Translations under genes and position numbers: made by a program
The notes under the pieces: model-generated
Database searches by the model: none
Seen by the model: the letters and a program-made list of their open reading frames with translations, nothing else
Told to the model about the DNA's origin: nothing
Part shown: in pieces, positions 9,541-17,895 of the stretch
Position numbering within the stretch: position 1 is the first letter of the stretch
Layout: the number at the start of each line of letters is the position of its first letter
Source of the DNA: Gymnopus androsaceus JB14
Lineage: Eukaryota > Basidiomycota > Agaricomycetes > Agaricales > Omphalotaceae
NCBI GenBank assembly: GCA_009733575.1
Contig: ML769496.1
Coordinates: 174,797-195,505, forward strand
Reading direction: 5' to 3'
DNA: 20,709 nucleotides

Positions 9541-9839
9541 TTTCTTTCAATTCACTATCACCCAAGAGTGACCTTTTTGAGATTTAACATCACAAGTTTA
9601 ACTTTTGTGAAGTTCAGCATCACCTCAAGTGCTCATACTATGGAGAGTGCTGAGATTTGGAATTAGGTTAGGCTGGGTAAACCTGGGCATGAAGTCTCAA
9701 GCCTGGCCTTGTAGATCATTGGCTCATATCATGATAACTCATTTTAAAGCACATTAAGGATGACTTGGAGTCTAGCATCATAATATATCATATTAGACTC
9801 TAAACCATACCATGTAAAGTAAGGACTCAGACCCGCCAG

Positions 9840-9980
9840 TATGGCAATATCACTAGTCTCTACTTTCATGGAGTATTGAACATACATGATGCAATATATG
9901 CCAAGAAAGATCACTTGGTACTCATGAATGGACAAGCTCTAGTTAAGCTTTTGAAGTTCTCATGCTCTTGCTCTAATGCA
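9840..9980 (+). repeat. Solitary copy of the 170 bp satellite
   Basis: CTTTCATGGAGTATTGAACATACATGATGCAATATATGCCAAGAAAGATCACTTGG and AAGCTTTTGAAGTTCTCATGCTCTTGC match the direct monomers at 1500-3830, in particular the monomer near 3400. It lies about 5.7 kb from the array. Just upstream, TGTAAAGTAAGGACTC (about 9816-9831) is the inverted copy of the sequence that closes the array near 4189-4204. Confidence 0.85.
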
Positions 9981-10024
9981 ACTGATGGATAAAGAACCAT
10001 ATTTCTAAGTACAACACTTTTCTA

Positions 10025-11606
10025 CTGTGGGGGCGAAAATTAACCAAACATGCAAAATGTCACCTTGTAACGGCCATAGCGGGGCAAATAGCACATATTA
10101 GAATTTGTGTTTGGGGGGAATATTGTAGCCCTTTCGAATCCGCAGATGGTCCACTTTTCACGTTTGAGAAATATTTACAGATGGTAGAGTTATAGGTCAA
10201 TATGTACAAAGCATCAAATTTTATGATGTAATTTTTGTGAATTTTGACTCTAATGAGCTTTTTTCAATGTGTTCCTAAGCTTTTATTGTGATTATTTTTG
10301 TACAGGACTACTATTGGGACCATAAGGCTTTTATATCATGGCTTAAACCCAGAAGGAACATGCCATATTGATGCATCAATTGAGGATGTTTATTTTTACT
10401 TGAAATTACAATAGCAAATGAATGAGGGCAAATCATGGGAAGGTTTTGGGTGATTCTATAGCATTTTGAGTCCTAAAGTGATCCCAATTCACAGAATTGA
10501 ATAGTATAGGAAATTCATTGAATTATAGCTTAAGAAACTTCAAGTAGCAATTTTTCTGGGGTAATTTCAAATTTAATGGCCTTAATTTGAATGTTTTTGA
10601 ACCTTTTCTGCTGATGTTTTTTTCTGGTCACACTCTAGGGATGCATATACCTTCATAACACAAGTTGGGTCCATGAATGAGGCCATTTTCCATGTCCAAA
10701 AACACAAATCTTCCACAATTATTTTCGAAAATCTGCCCTAAATAAAAATGTGGGCTTGTATTTAGCCTGCGGTGTCTGAATTCAAGCATTGAGGCTGTGA
10801 TGGGGTTCTTTGATGCTGGAGAATATCTATGAATCATTTTGGATGGTACAGTCACTCTATGTACCGAAGACAAGAGGCAAGAAATTCTTAGTCCTTAGTT
10901 GGGCCATATTTCTGGGATGGTGGAGGCTTTTTGATCAGAACCAAGACTAGTATGATGAGGCCAATATGTATAATGGAGCTATATACATCCCTAGAGTCTG
11001 GTCAGAAAAAAACATCAGCAGAAAAGGTTCAAAAACATTCAAATTAAGGCCATTAAATTCGAAATTACCCCAGAAAAATTGCTACTTGAAGTTTCTTAAG
11101 CTATAATTCAATGAATTTCCTATACTATTCAATTCTGTGAATTGGGATCACTTTAGGACTCAAAATGCTATAGAATCACCCACTAAACCTTCCCATGATT
11201 TGCCCTCATTCATCTGCTATTGTAATTTCAGGTAAAAATAAACATCCTCAATTGATGCATCAATATGGCATGTTCCTTCTGGGTTTAAGCCATGATATAA
11301 AAGCCTTATGGTCCCAATGGTAGTCTTGTACAAAAATAATCGCAAGAAAAGCTTAGGAACACATTGAAAAAAGCTCATTAGAGTCAAAATTCACAAAAAT
11401 TACATCATAAAATGTGATGCTTTGTACATATTGACCTATAACTCTACCATTTGTAAATATTTCTCAAACGTGAAAAGTGGACCATCTGCGGATTTAAAAG
11501 GGCTACAATATTGCCCCCAAACACGAATTCTAATATGTGCTATTTGCCCCGCTATGGCCGTTACAAGGTGACATTTTGCGTGTTCGGTTAATTTTCGCCA
11601 CCACAG
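10025..11606. mobile_element. 1.58 kb transposable element with very long terminal inverted repeats
   Basis: The two halves, about 10025-10651 and 10979-11606, are reverse complements over roughly 630 bp with scattered substitutions and small indels. The outer ends read CTGTGGGGGCGAAAATTAAC on the left and, in reverse complement, CTGTGGTGGCGAAAATTAAC on the right, and TA lies immediately outside both (10023-10024 and 11607-11608). This fits a TA-target-site element such as the Tc1/mariner group in non-autonomous foldback form, although TIR sequence alone does not fix the superfamily. The single-copy loop of about 330 bp holds no recognisable transposase; an 81-codon minus frame at 10628-10873 has no family features. 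A transcript across it would form a very long double-stranded hairpin. Confidence 0.9.
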
Positions 11607-11688
11607 TATCTCAAAAACATGTCTATATTAAGTATACTCACATCTGTGTTTAGAGACCCTGATTTTGCAGCTTACTCCACTTCAAGTC

Positions 11689-12233
11689 CATTGGATCTCC
11701 TATTTCTGTTAAAACTGCTGAGAATATGCCTGACCTGTGCTCTATATTGCTGTCTTGGTGGCAAGGGTTGTGTTTATCATGCTCATTGCTGAGATGGTTT
11801 GTCCCTTCAGCTGTTGCGCTGTCTATCACCATTCATTGTAAAGACTGTACATTCATTGAGTCTCAAGCTTAGATGATTGAAGCCCTCATTGAGTCTATTG
11901 CCTTGTATGGTTTTCTGCCATCTCTGAAGGACTCATCAGAGGCTTATGCCACCTTCCAGCAGCAAATTCCAGGAGTTCCACCTCTTGGTTTTTTTGCTGC
12001 TTCTCCATTCAACCAAATTCCTCTATTCAAAATGCAGGTCCCTGTGGTCAAGCGTCTCATATATAACTCTGCTAAATTGACAAGTCTAAATGCTTTCTTG
12101 CAGGAACTGAAAGTGGGTAACCACCAAGTTTGGTATATTCCCAGATAGTAAGCATGGTGGATCTTATAGAGGAGTATCTAGTCTACTGCCAACACAAATA
12201 TCTGCAACTGATGGTTCCTCTAAGATTGACGAC
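11689..12233 (+). pseudogene. Decayed protein-coding region of unknown family
   Basis: One plus-strand frame runs from about 11689 with ordered protein-like composition (for example ISVKTAENMPDLCSILL), meets a TAG at 11870-11872, then reopens with a 91-codon stretch from the Met at 11873 containing LYGFLPSLKDSSEAYATFQ and PPLGFFAASPFNQIPLFKM. That stretch may include a 66 nt intron ending in TTTCTTGCAG at about 12103. A different frame continues with FGIFPDSKHGGSYRG to a TGA at 12231-12233, 14 bp before the TTA duplication of the MITE. I do not recognise the protein. It may be a host gene fragment or part of another element trapped between two insertions. Confidence 0.35.
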
Positions 12234-12249
12234 TGGTGAGAGGTGGTTA

Positions 12250-12516
12250 CACTGCATGCAGCAACTCGTAAGTTTTCTCAACAAAGGGAAAACTTACGGA
12301 AAACAGCCAAAATGCGCTGAAAACAAAAGTTTCGGAACTAATGAAAGATTTTATACAAAACTTATGGAAATAAACACCCTATTTTGGTAGTTTATTTTCA
12401 CAAGTTTTTGATAAAATCTTTTTGTAAGTTCGGAAACTTCTGTTTTAAGCCTTTTCCGGGTGCTTTCCATAAGTTTTTGATTTGCATGCCAGACTTATAC
12501 ATTGCTGCATGCAGTG
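12250..12516. mobile_element. 267 bp foldback MITE, CACTG...CAGTG termini, TTA duplication
   Basis: The element begins CACTGCATGCAGCAA at 12250 and ends with its inverted copy TTGCTGCATGCAGTG at 12516. TTA occurs directly outside both ends (12247-12249 and 12517-12519), which is a 3 bp target-site duplication. The halves remain inversely related well inward (AAAACTTACGG against CCATAAGTTTT; AGATTTTATACAAAACTT against AAGTTTTTGATAAAATCT), so nearly the whole element folds on itself. CACTG ends with a 3 bp duplication are typical of the CACTA (CMC) superfamily; Harbinger-type elements also use TTA/TAA but with different ends. It carries no gene. A secondary 11 bp hairpin lies at 12267-12298. 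Confidence 0.85.
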
Positions 12517-12519
12517 TTA

Positions 12520-13380
12520 TTAATTGGCAAATGAGGTCAATGCCTCTACCTAGAGTTCTAATTTCAAGTGCTTATATTTGATTATAGACTCAATATCTTT
12601 ACGTTTCTTCACTTGTGCTGGTGGAAAGTGCTGGTTTATGTTCATGGTGTATATTTCACTCTTCAATTCCCCATCTATCTCAGGTTACTATAGTTGGCAG
12701 CTTTGTATTATCAGCAACAGTGAACATGTATTAGTTCTGTCTTCACATTCACAAAGAGCTCCTTGATGGGATGATACAAACAATTTTGGGATTGTTGTGC
12801 CTGTATACTGTACATCTTTATACTTTATTGCTTTCTTCTGAATGTTTGTTCCATCTCTCATAACCCTCTCTGCAAGATTCCCTACACAGCTGAACTAACT
12901 CACCATTGCATTCATGCACATTTTATCCTCCAGTGTCAAGTAAGAGAATATAATTTTGCTTGGGGACTTGGCAGGGAGCCTAATTATACACCTCATGCTA
13001 TACACTCTTCATCCTTTCAAAGGTGCTGCTGTCTCTCCTCTATCTTGTGTTTCTAAATCTAACAAAACCTCTTTGCTCTGGGGAAGTATCTGCCTGGTTT
13101 CTCCTTGGCTATTGCTCAACAAATGAACATCATCTTTTGTCAAAAACAATGTCCTCAATGTCCTCGCCAGTCAGTCACTTCTATACTGGGGAAAATCATA
13201 CTTTTCAGATGTATCATGGTGAGCACAATTAGATTAATGGATATTGAGGATTATGAAGCTAGCAATTGGTGGAAGTCAAGGAGCTTCAGACAGTATCCCA
13301 CCACATTCCAGTCTACCAGCAAATACAACAGGTTAGATAGTCCAAAGTGTAACAATCCAGTATCTAATATGATTGAAATC
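12520..13380. other. Interval with open but unrecognised short frames
   Basis: Several plus-strand frames of 60-120 codons are open here (for example 13105-13476, with a CPQCP motif near its start) but none shows a known domain, consistent intron signals or codon patterning that convinces me. I leave the interval uncalled. It may contain further remnants of the broken gene to its left. Confidence 0.35.
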
Positions 13381-13383
13381 CAC

Positions 13384-13475
13384 AGGAAATCCAGGGGCCT
13401 GGATTCCAGGCATAGAGTCTGGAATCCATGGAACCAGGACCTCTGGCACCCCTTGGCCATGGATTCCAGCAGGTG
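13384..13475. repeat. Cluster of CTGGATTCCAG-like motifs
   Basis: CCTGGATTCCAGG, CTGGAATCCATGG and CATGGATTCCAGC occur within 75 bp, together with the palindrome TCCAGGGGCCTGGA. The repeats are short, partly inverted and make the segment self-complementary. No function can be assigned. Confidence 0.6.
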
Positions 13476-13479
13476 AGCT

Positions 13480-13655
13480 ATATATGAAGTGTCACACATA
13501 TATACAGTGTGACAATGTGACATATATCACTATGGAAAATCAACTATTAGGCTCTATAACACTTCAGGCTATGACCTAGTTAGGATAGAAAAATGATGTA
13601 GCTAACTATCCTAAGAGGTCCCTTTTTCTGGCATTCTGCCCACCCATTATTTTGA
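13480..13655. other. Intergenic interval with small inverted repeats
   Basis: TGTCACAC and GTGTGACA pair across about 8 nt near 13488-13511, and TTAGGATAG pairs with CTATCCTAA near 13581-13615. The second pair might mark an old insertion or the outer end of the neighbouring KDZ element, but no target-site duplication is seen. Confidence 0.35.
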
Positions 13656-13659
13656 TGAG

Positions 13660-14346
13660 GCAGCTGCCCACCTCTCTCACCTTGATCAAAAATCACTGCC
13701 CTGGAAAACCTGGCAGCTGCCCAACTTGTCACAGGTCACAGATTGTCCGGGGTCTTTCTGGGCAGCTGCCTGGTGTTTTTCCAAATTTTGTCATGGGTCC
13801 CCCCACACTATTCTCTATCCATTTTGCATGCATATCATCCAGTGATATAGGTGCTCATATTGCTGCAACACTATTGCAGCTTTAGGGCAGCTGCCCTCCC
13901 TATGCTTTCTTTTCCCCATCTAGCATTTATACTTACTGCTTAGATCTTACTATTTGCTCTCCACAGTATGCATAGATGTCCATCCTGGTAACATTTATTC
14001 ATGTAGTACACACCTGAGCAGCTGCCCACCTGATTTAAAAGATTATAACAACATAAATAACAAAATTAAATATGTTGTACTAGAGTGTTCAAACAAACTC
14101 TTACCACAATCATAACTCCAAAGATGCATACATAAGTATATGTAATAACCTAACTAAATAGCAGAAATAATTGATTTGTAATCACATCTCAGCTGCCCAC
14201 CTCATCTAACTTTGTTTTAGGGCAGCTGCCTACCTCACTCTTAAGCTAGGGCAGCTGCCCACCTCACTATTCAATTAGGGCAGCTGCCTACCTCACTGTT
14301 AAGTTAGGGCAGCTGCCTACCTCACTGTTCAATTAGGGCAGCTGCC
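13660..14346. repeat. Cluster of GCAGCTGCC palindromes downstream of the KDZ transposase
   Basis: GCAGCTGCC occurs ten times in under 700 bp: 13660, 13713, 13762, 13887, 14018, 14222, 14251, 14280, 14309 and 14338, plus TCAGCTGCC at about 14190. Many copies extend to GGGCAGCTGCCC or are followed by ACCTCA. I did not notice the motif elsewhere in the window. The position, just beyond the 3' end of the transposase gene, is where subterminal transposase-binding repeats would be expected in a large DNA transposon; that role is inference. Confidence 0.8.
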
Positions 14347-14362
14347 CATCTAACTTTTTTGT
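14219..14362 (+). repeat. 29 bp tandem repeat, five copies, each with one GCAGCTGCC
   Basis: Units begin AGGGCAGCTGCC and continue TACCTCACTGTTAAGTT or close variants. The palindromes are spaced exactly 29 bp apart five times (14222 to 14338). The spacing puts every palindrome on nearly the same DNA face at intervals of a little under three helical turns. It is the most ordered part of the dispersed palindrome cluster. Confidence 0.92.
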
Positions 14363-15305
14363 CAGATGATCAAAAGTATCTGGATACAATAAAATAAAGT
14401 CATACATTGAACTTCAACTACCACCTATTGCATTTTTAAACCCTGAGCAATCTCATGAGGTCTAACATCCAATACATGATCCAATTGCTTATGTACATTG
14501 AAATCTCTGTAAACAGCTACTTACTACTCTACAATACCTACATTGTTCTGCATCGCCTGGTAGTTCTCTGATATTGTAAGACTATGTAAATGCTCTACCA
14601 GAAGTCCATCCACTTCATGCTCAAACTCCAAGTTGTAGTCTCCATCCTCTGCAACATCTATACCACTACCAAGTGCATGTATGCCTTGAGCACCAACAAC
14701 TTCATCCACTGAAGGCCCCCAATCAGGTAAACCTTCCATTGATGGAACCCTACAATGGTGCGCTCCCATGTAACAAAAAGATGACAGAGTCTCTCCTTTT
14801 GGAGACCCAGCTGATATTGACCTCCTCAGCCCAATCCTCGTGAACAGAACCCATTAGCTATTTATTTGTAGATGCGAATTTAAAAAAAACCTACTGTCCT
14901 GCATTGCCATGGTCACTACTTTTCATTCCTTGCTAAACCACTCTTGCATCGCGCTATGCTCATCCAGCAGCTATTTACATTCCTCCAAGCAGCAATCCCT
15001 ATCCAACATAGCACGAATCCCAGCCTGTATGTTGTCATTGCTCAACCAAAGTGGCGGAGCACTACCATCTCCCTTATCATCATCATCATACCCAAGTCCA
15101 ATATCCAACCACATATTGTCATCAACATCCAAGTCAAAAAGTCCCTCCATCTTAATCTTCACTGGCATAATTGTATTACGTGGCGCTTTGTTCTGTTGGA
15201 TGAGAGTAGCCATGTCATTGCAAAGCCTTTTATACTTCCGCGTAAGCTCAGCGATACCAGGATCCCGTCAATTTACCAAGTCTTGGGTGTGTTTGTTGAT
15301 CTGCT

Positions 15306-15354
15306 CTATAAACTAGTAAGCATTGACATAACATCCTAGTCTCAACAGTCTTAC
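15306..15354 (-). other. Intron in the KDZ transposase pseudogene (49 nt)
   Basis: Donor GTAAGA at 15354, acceptor TATAG at 15306. Removal joins TGC AGT G to AG CAG ATC, restoring the family-like SEQINKHTQDL reading. Confidence 0.75.
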
Positions 15355-15733
15355 CACTGCATTGCTTCTGATAAGACCATTCAAAACAATTGAGTTCAAA
15401 CTTATGGGAGCATAGGCGTTCTCCAATGCATGTCTTCAATGCACGCGCATTTATCTTCTTTGTAAGAAATGGACTTTTCATAAAGGTGTTGAAGCTGTTG
15501 CTTTGCTGTTACACCGAGACTGTCTTCTTTCCACTTCACCTTTCCCTCCACCTTGCGCAGTACTTGCAATGCTGTTTCCAATTCCAGCTCTGCAGTTGCA
15601 GTCTCCCAGGGTGCACTCGAAGTGTCCATGATGCATTTACAAAGGTCTTTGACATATTCTAGTGCTGCATCACGACTTTTCCGCAATCACAGTGCCTCTT
15701 CTACAGCTGACTTGCCGCGATTCTTGTGTTGGC

Positions 15734-15863
15734 CTATGAATAAAGGAAAATGAGACAAGATGAAACAAACAGTTAGGTATGAGAGCCCGAAGGGACAGGA
15801 AAGGCAGGAAGGAGGCATAATACGTTAGTTCATAGAATGGGATATCCAAACTTATCAACTCAC
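15734..15863 (-). other. Intron in the KDZ transposase pseudogene (130 nt)
   Basis: Donor GTGAGT at 15863, acceptor CATAG at 15734. Removal joins AQTKPLP in phase to a CQHKNRGKSAVEEAL segment, as expected for the helical region after the core. It is longer than the other introns here. Confidence 0.72.
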
Positions 15864-16077
15864 AAGGAAGAGGCTTTGTTTGAGCCTTGATTTGTGCATC
15901 CCACTCCTGCTGTAATACATCTTCTGAGAAACCACATTTCCTGAGAACCTCCTCCGCTTCATTCAACTTGCTCTCACAAGCAATCACCTTCCAATGGAGC
16001 CAAACCCCCAATTTAGACAAGCCCTCCTCATTGTTGAAGTTGAGCTGGCTGTCAAGATTGTACATCCAGACATAATA

Positions 16078-16133
16078 CTATCAGAATGCCAAGTTAGTCC
16101 CTTCTTGAAACAAAGTGCAGGCAAAGATCCTAC
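16078..16133 (-). other. Intron in the KDZ transposase pseudogene (56 nt)
   Basis: Donor GTAGGA at 16133, CTAAC branch-like site, acceptor GATAG at 16078. Splicing gives QVAGYYVWMYNLDSQL, which matches the expected transition from the core to the helical region and removes an apparent frame change. Confidence 0.85.
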
Positions 16134-16848
16134 CCCCGCTACTTGACCATATTCAATTAGATAGCTGAGTGAATGCCAATGATGTTTGCACCCCTTGCCA
16201 TCAGATAGACTACATCCAATACACTTTTGTGGGTGGTAGATCATCTGGCAAGGCCACTGATGTCCAAATGCATGAAAGATAGACACCATGAATGTCATAC
16301 AAGACATGTATGCCTTGAGGAAGCTCCACTTGATACAGCTGTTGTGTAATTGGCAACCGATATTGTGGAGAAATCGGATGATGGTATCATGTGGAAGGTT
16401 TTTGAACAGTTTAGCAAATAATGCTAATACATAGTGCTGACCCTCTCCAGGTGTATCCATATTGTCAGTGAACAGAGGACGGTCATGGCAGCAAAGCAGT
16501 GTCATGTTGGCCGTGACATTGAAAAAACGGGTGCTCCCCTTTATACGCGCTTCATCTGCACCCATGAAGCTAGTCAGACATCCATCCAGCACTGATTTTG
16601 GCACCCGTAAACCTTCTTTGCAGTGGTCCTGCTCACTGTCATGTGTATGGTCAGGTTTAGTTTGTTTGGGTGGAGGAGGCTGGTTCTGCTTTTGCAACCA
16701 GATACAGTCTGCATAATGCTTCCATGCATTCACCTCCTCCTCTGGAATAAAATATATGTTGGGGTGAGTACAAGGAGGGTCCCAGCCATACTTCTGCGCA
16801 CTATGCTTTTGCGTAAAGCATGCATCAGCTGCAACAATAATACTTTCA

Positions 16849-16904
16849 CTAGCAAACAATTGGTCAGTGTCACGTAAGCCAAAACCCTGTGATTGCAGAC
16901 TTAC
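16849..16904 (-). other. Intron in the KDZ transposase pseudogene (56 nt)
   Basis: Donor GTAAGT at 16904, CTGAC branch-like site, acceptor TGCTAG at 16849. Splicing joins CPLCFGGKK to CESIIVAADACF in phase, linking the CPLCFGG cysteine block to the first catalytic strand. Confidence 0.88.
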
Positions 16905-17004
16905 CACTTTTTCCCTCCAAAACAGAGTGGACACCATGAACAAAGATACTCGCTGGGTCGTGACAGTGGGACTTGCTCTTCTGAAGGATCCCACTCATCA
17001 CTAG

Positions 17005-17166
17005 AGTCAGAATTGGTCCTGGTGTGTTTACAAGTTTCTGTCTCTTCAACCTCTTCATTGACAATGTCCTCAATGGTAACGCCTCGTGTAGAGTGCCTAG
17101 CATTGGGCTTACGTGTTTCCATTTCTTCAACTTTTTCGTTGACAAAATCCTCAATGGTAACACCTA
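17005..17166 (-). repeat. 81 bp tandem duplication inside the transposase linker
   Basis: GVTIEDFVNEKVEEMETRK is followed 27 residues later by GVTIEDIVNEEVEETETCK. In DNA, CAATGGTAACACC and CAATGGTAACGCC lie exactly 81 bp apart (17152 and 17071). The copies differ at several sites, so the duplication is not fresh. It lengthens the acidic linker before the RPSEYLC block and preserves frame. Confidence 0.88.
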
Positions 17167-17638
17167 GCAGCCCTGGGCTGCTCATCATCTTTGTCACTCA
17201 AGCCATCTTCTGTTCTCGGGGACTGACCTTGACAATGGGACTTGGAATTCAAGCGCAAGGCAGTAGCGTATGCCTCTGGTATATTCTCAACACGAACTTG
17301 TTACAGAGTTGTGTCAATATGTGCGGTCGCCATGTTGCTCAGAGACATAAACCATTGCAGGGTATTTGCAAAACAGCATCTTAATGGATCATCTCCAGGC
17401 AGGTAATAACCTTGTGAGGCCAAGAAGAAGTCTGTTGCAGCACTACATCAAGCAGTGTAATTGGGTGCAATACAGAGGAGTAACCGTCTCACAAAGTCCA
17501 ATACACGGATATCAACTGCAAGAGTGGGGTACACCGGAGAACAAGGAAACAGGCCACTCCGAATTAGCTGGATCAGCAGTAGTTGTGCAGTCTATGCATT
17601 ACAACCCAATAAGTTGGGCACAAGTAATGCGTTACTAG

Positions 17639-17652
17639 CCAATAGCTATTGG
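17639..17652. repeat. 14 bp perfect palindrome CCAATAGCTATTGG
   Basis: It lies just upstream of the truncated 5' end of the transposase, next to GTAATGCGTTAC (about 17624-17635), a near-palindrome related to the GTTATGCATAAC motifs that follow. It may mark the junction where the transposase N-terminus was lost. Confidence 0.55.
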
Positions 17653-17654
17653 GG

Positions 17655-17770
17655 TTCTGGAGCATTGCCGGGGCTTGGCTCCTTTACCCGAGAAACTGGG
17701 GGATTGGTCAAATGCCAGTACTTAGCAGCTCTTGGCATTATCCCAAAAAGGTAATAACCAAATTCAGCAC
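17655..17770. other. Interval between transposase and palindrome cluster
   Basis: No continuation of the transposase N-terminus is recognisable here on the minus strand, although roughly 150-200 more residues would be expected for this type. Either it was deleted or an insertion displaced it beyond the resident reading frames. Confidence 0.45.
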
Positions 17771-17774
17771 TAAT

Positions 17775-17895
17775 TTAACTGTTATGCATAACAGTTAAGT
17801 TTGCATAATACTACTTAGGCTCACTTTAATTGTTATGCATTACTTACTGTTATGCATAACAGTTAAATCCATAGTTTAACCTGTTATGCGTAACA
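17775..17895. repeat. Cluster of GTTATGCATAAC palindromes between the two genes
   Basis: A 24 bp perfect palindrome centred on GTTATGCATAAC occupies 17775-17798. An 18 bp perfect palindrome with the same centre occupies 17846-17863. Degenerate half-sites TTGTTATGCATTAC and CTGTTATGCGTAAC lie near 17830 and 17881. Because both flanking genes read on the minus strand, the cluster sits 3' of the accessory gene and 5' of the transposase remnant. It could be a protein-binding array, subterminal repeats or part of an inserted element. Confidence 0.85.

Larger units (their letters stand above)
14524..17626 (-). pseudogene. KDZ-class (CxC1-type) DNA transposase, 5'-truncated and inactivated
   Basis: This is a transposase of the Kyakuja-Dileera-Zisupton class, which moves its element in the nucleus through an RNase H-like catalytic core. 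In order: a cysteine-containing N-terminal block (GLFPCSPVYPTLAVDI, near 17558), an acidic linker, RPSEYLCSWCPLCFGG, the first core strand IIVAADACFTQKH, a CCHDRPLF block, FLHNIGCQLHNSC, the diagnostic FHAFGHQWPCQMIYHP, SDGKGCKHHW, a helical NLDSQL...AQIKAQTKPLP region, coiled-coil segments and an acidic C-terminus ending at 14524. In-phase introns fit at 16904-16849, 16133-16078, 15863-15734 and 15354-15306. Stops lie at 17594, 17450, 17303, 15689, 15270, 14973 and 14925, with frame changes near 17170-17200 and 15470-15490. The usual N-terminal region beyond 17626 is missing. The class is certain, the subfamily less so. Confidence 0.9.

Noticed and set aside
4189..9831. Treating 4189 and 9831 as the two ends of one 5.6 kb transposon
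   Set aside because: The 16 bp inverted pair is oriented with the satellite outside rather than inside, so the interval is not a normal TIR-bounded element.
10628..10873. 81-codon minus frame in the loop of the long-TIR element as a possible transposase
   Set aside because: It is too short, shows no catalytic motif, and extends into the inverted arm.
14909..15339. Two plus-strand frames of 131-135 codons
   Set aside because: They are antisense to the transposase C-terminal segment containing FDLDVDDNMWLDIGL, which fits the family.
16893..17384. 163-codon plus-strand frame rich in Ser and Thr
   Set aside because: It is the antisense of the transposase linker and cysteine block, whose minus-strand reading matches the KDZ class with introns in phase.
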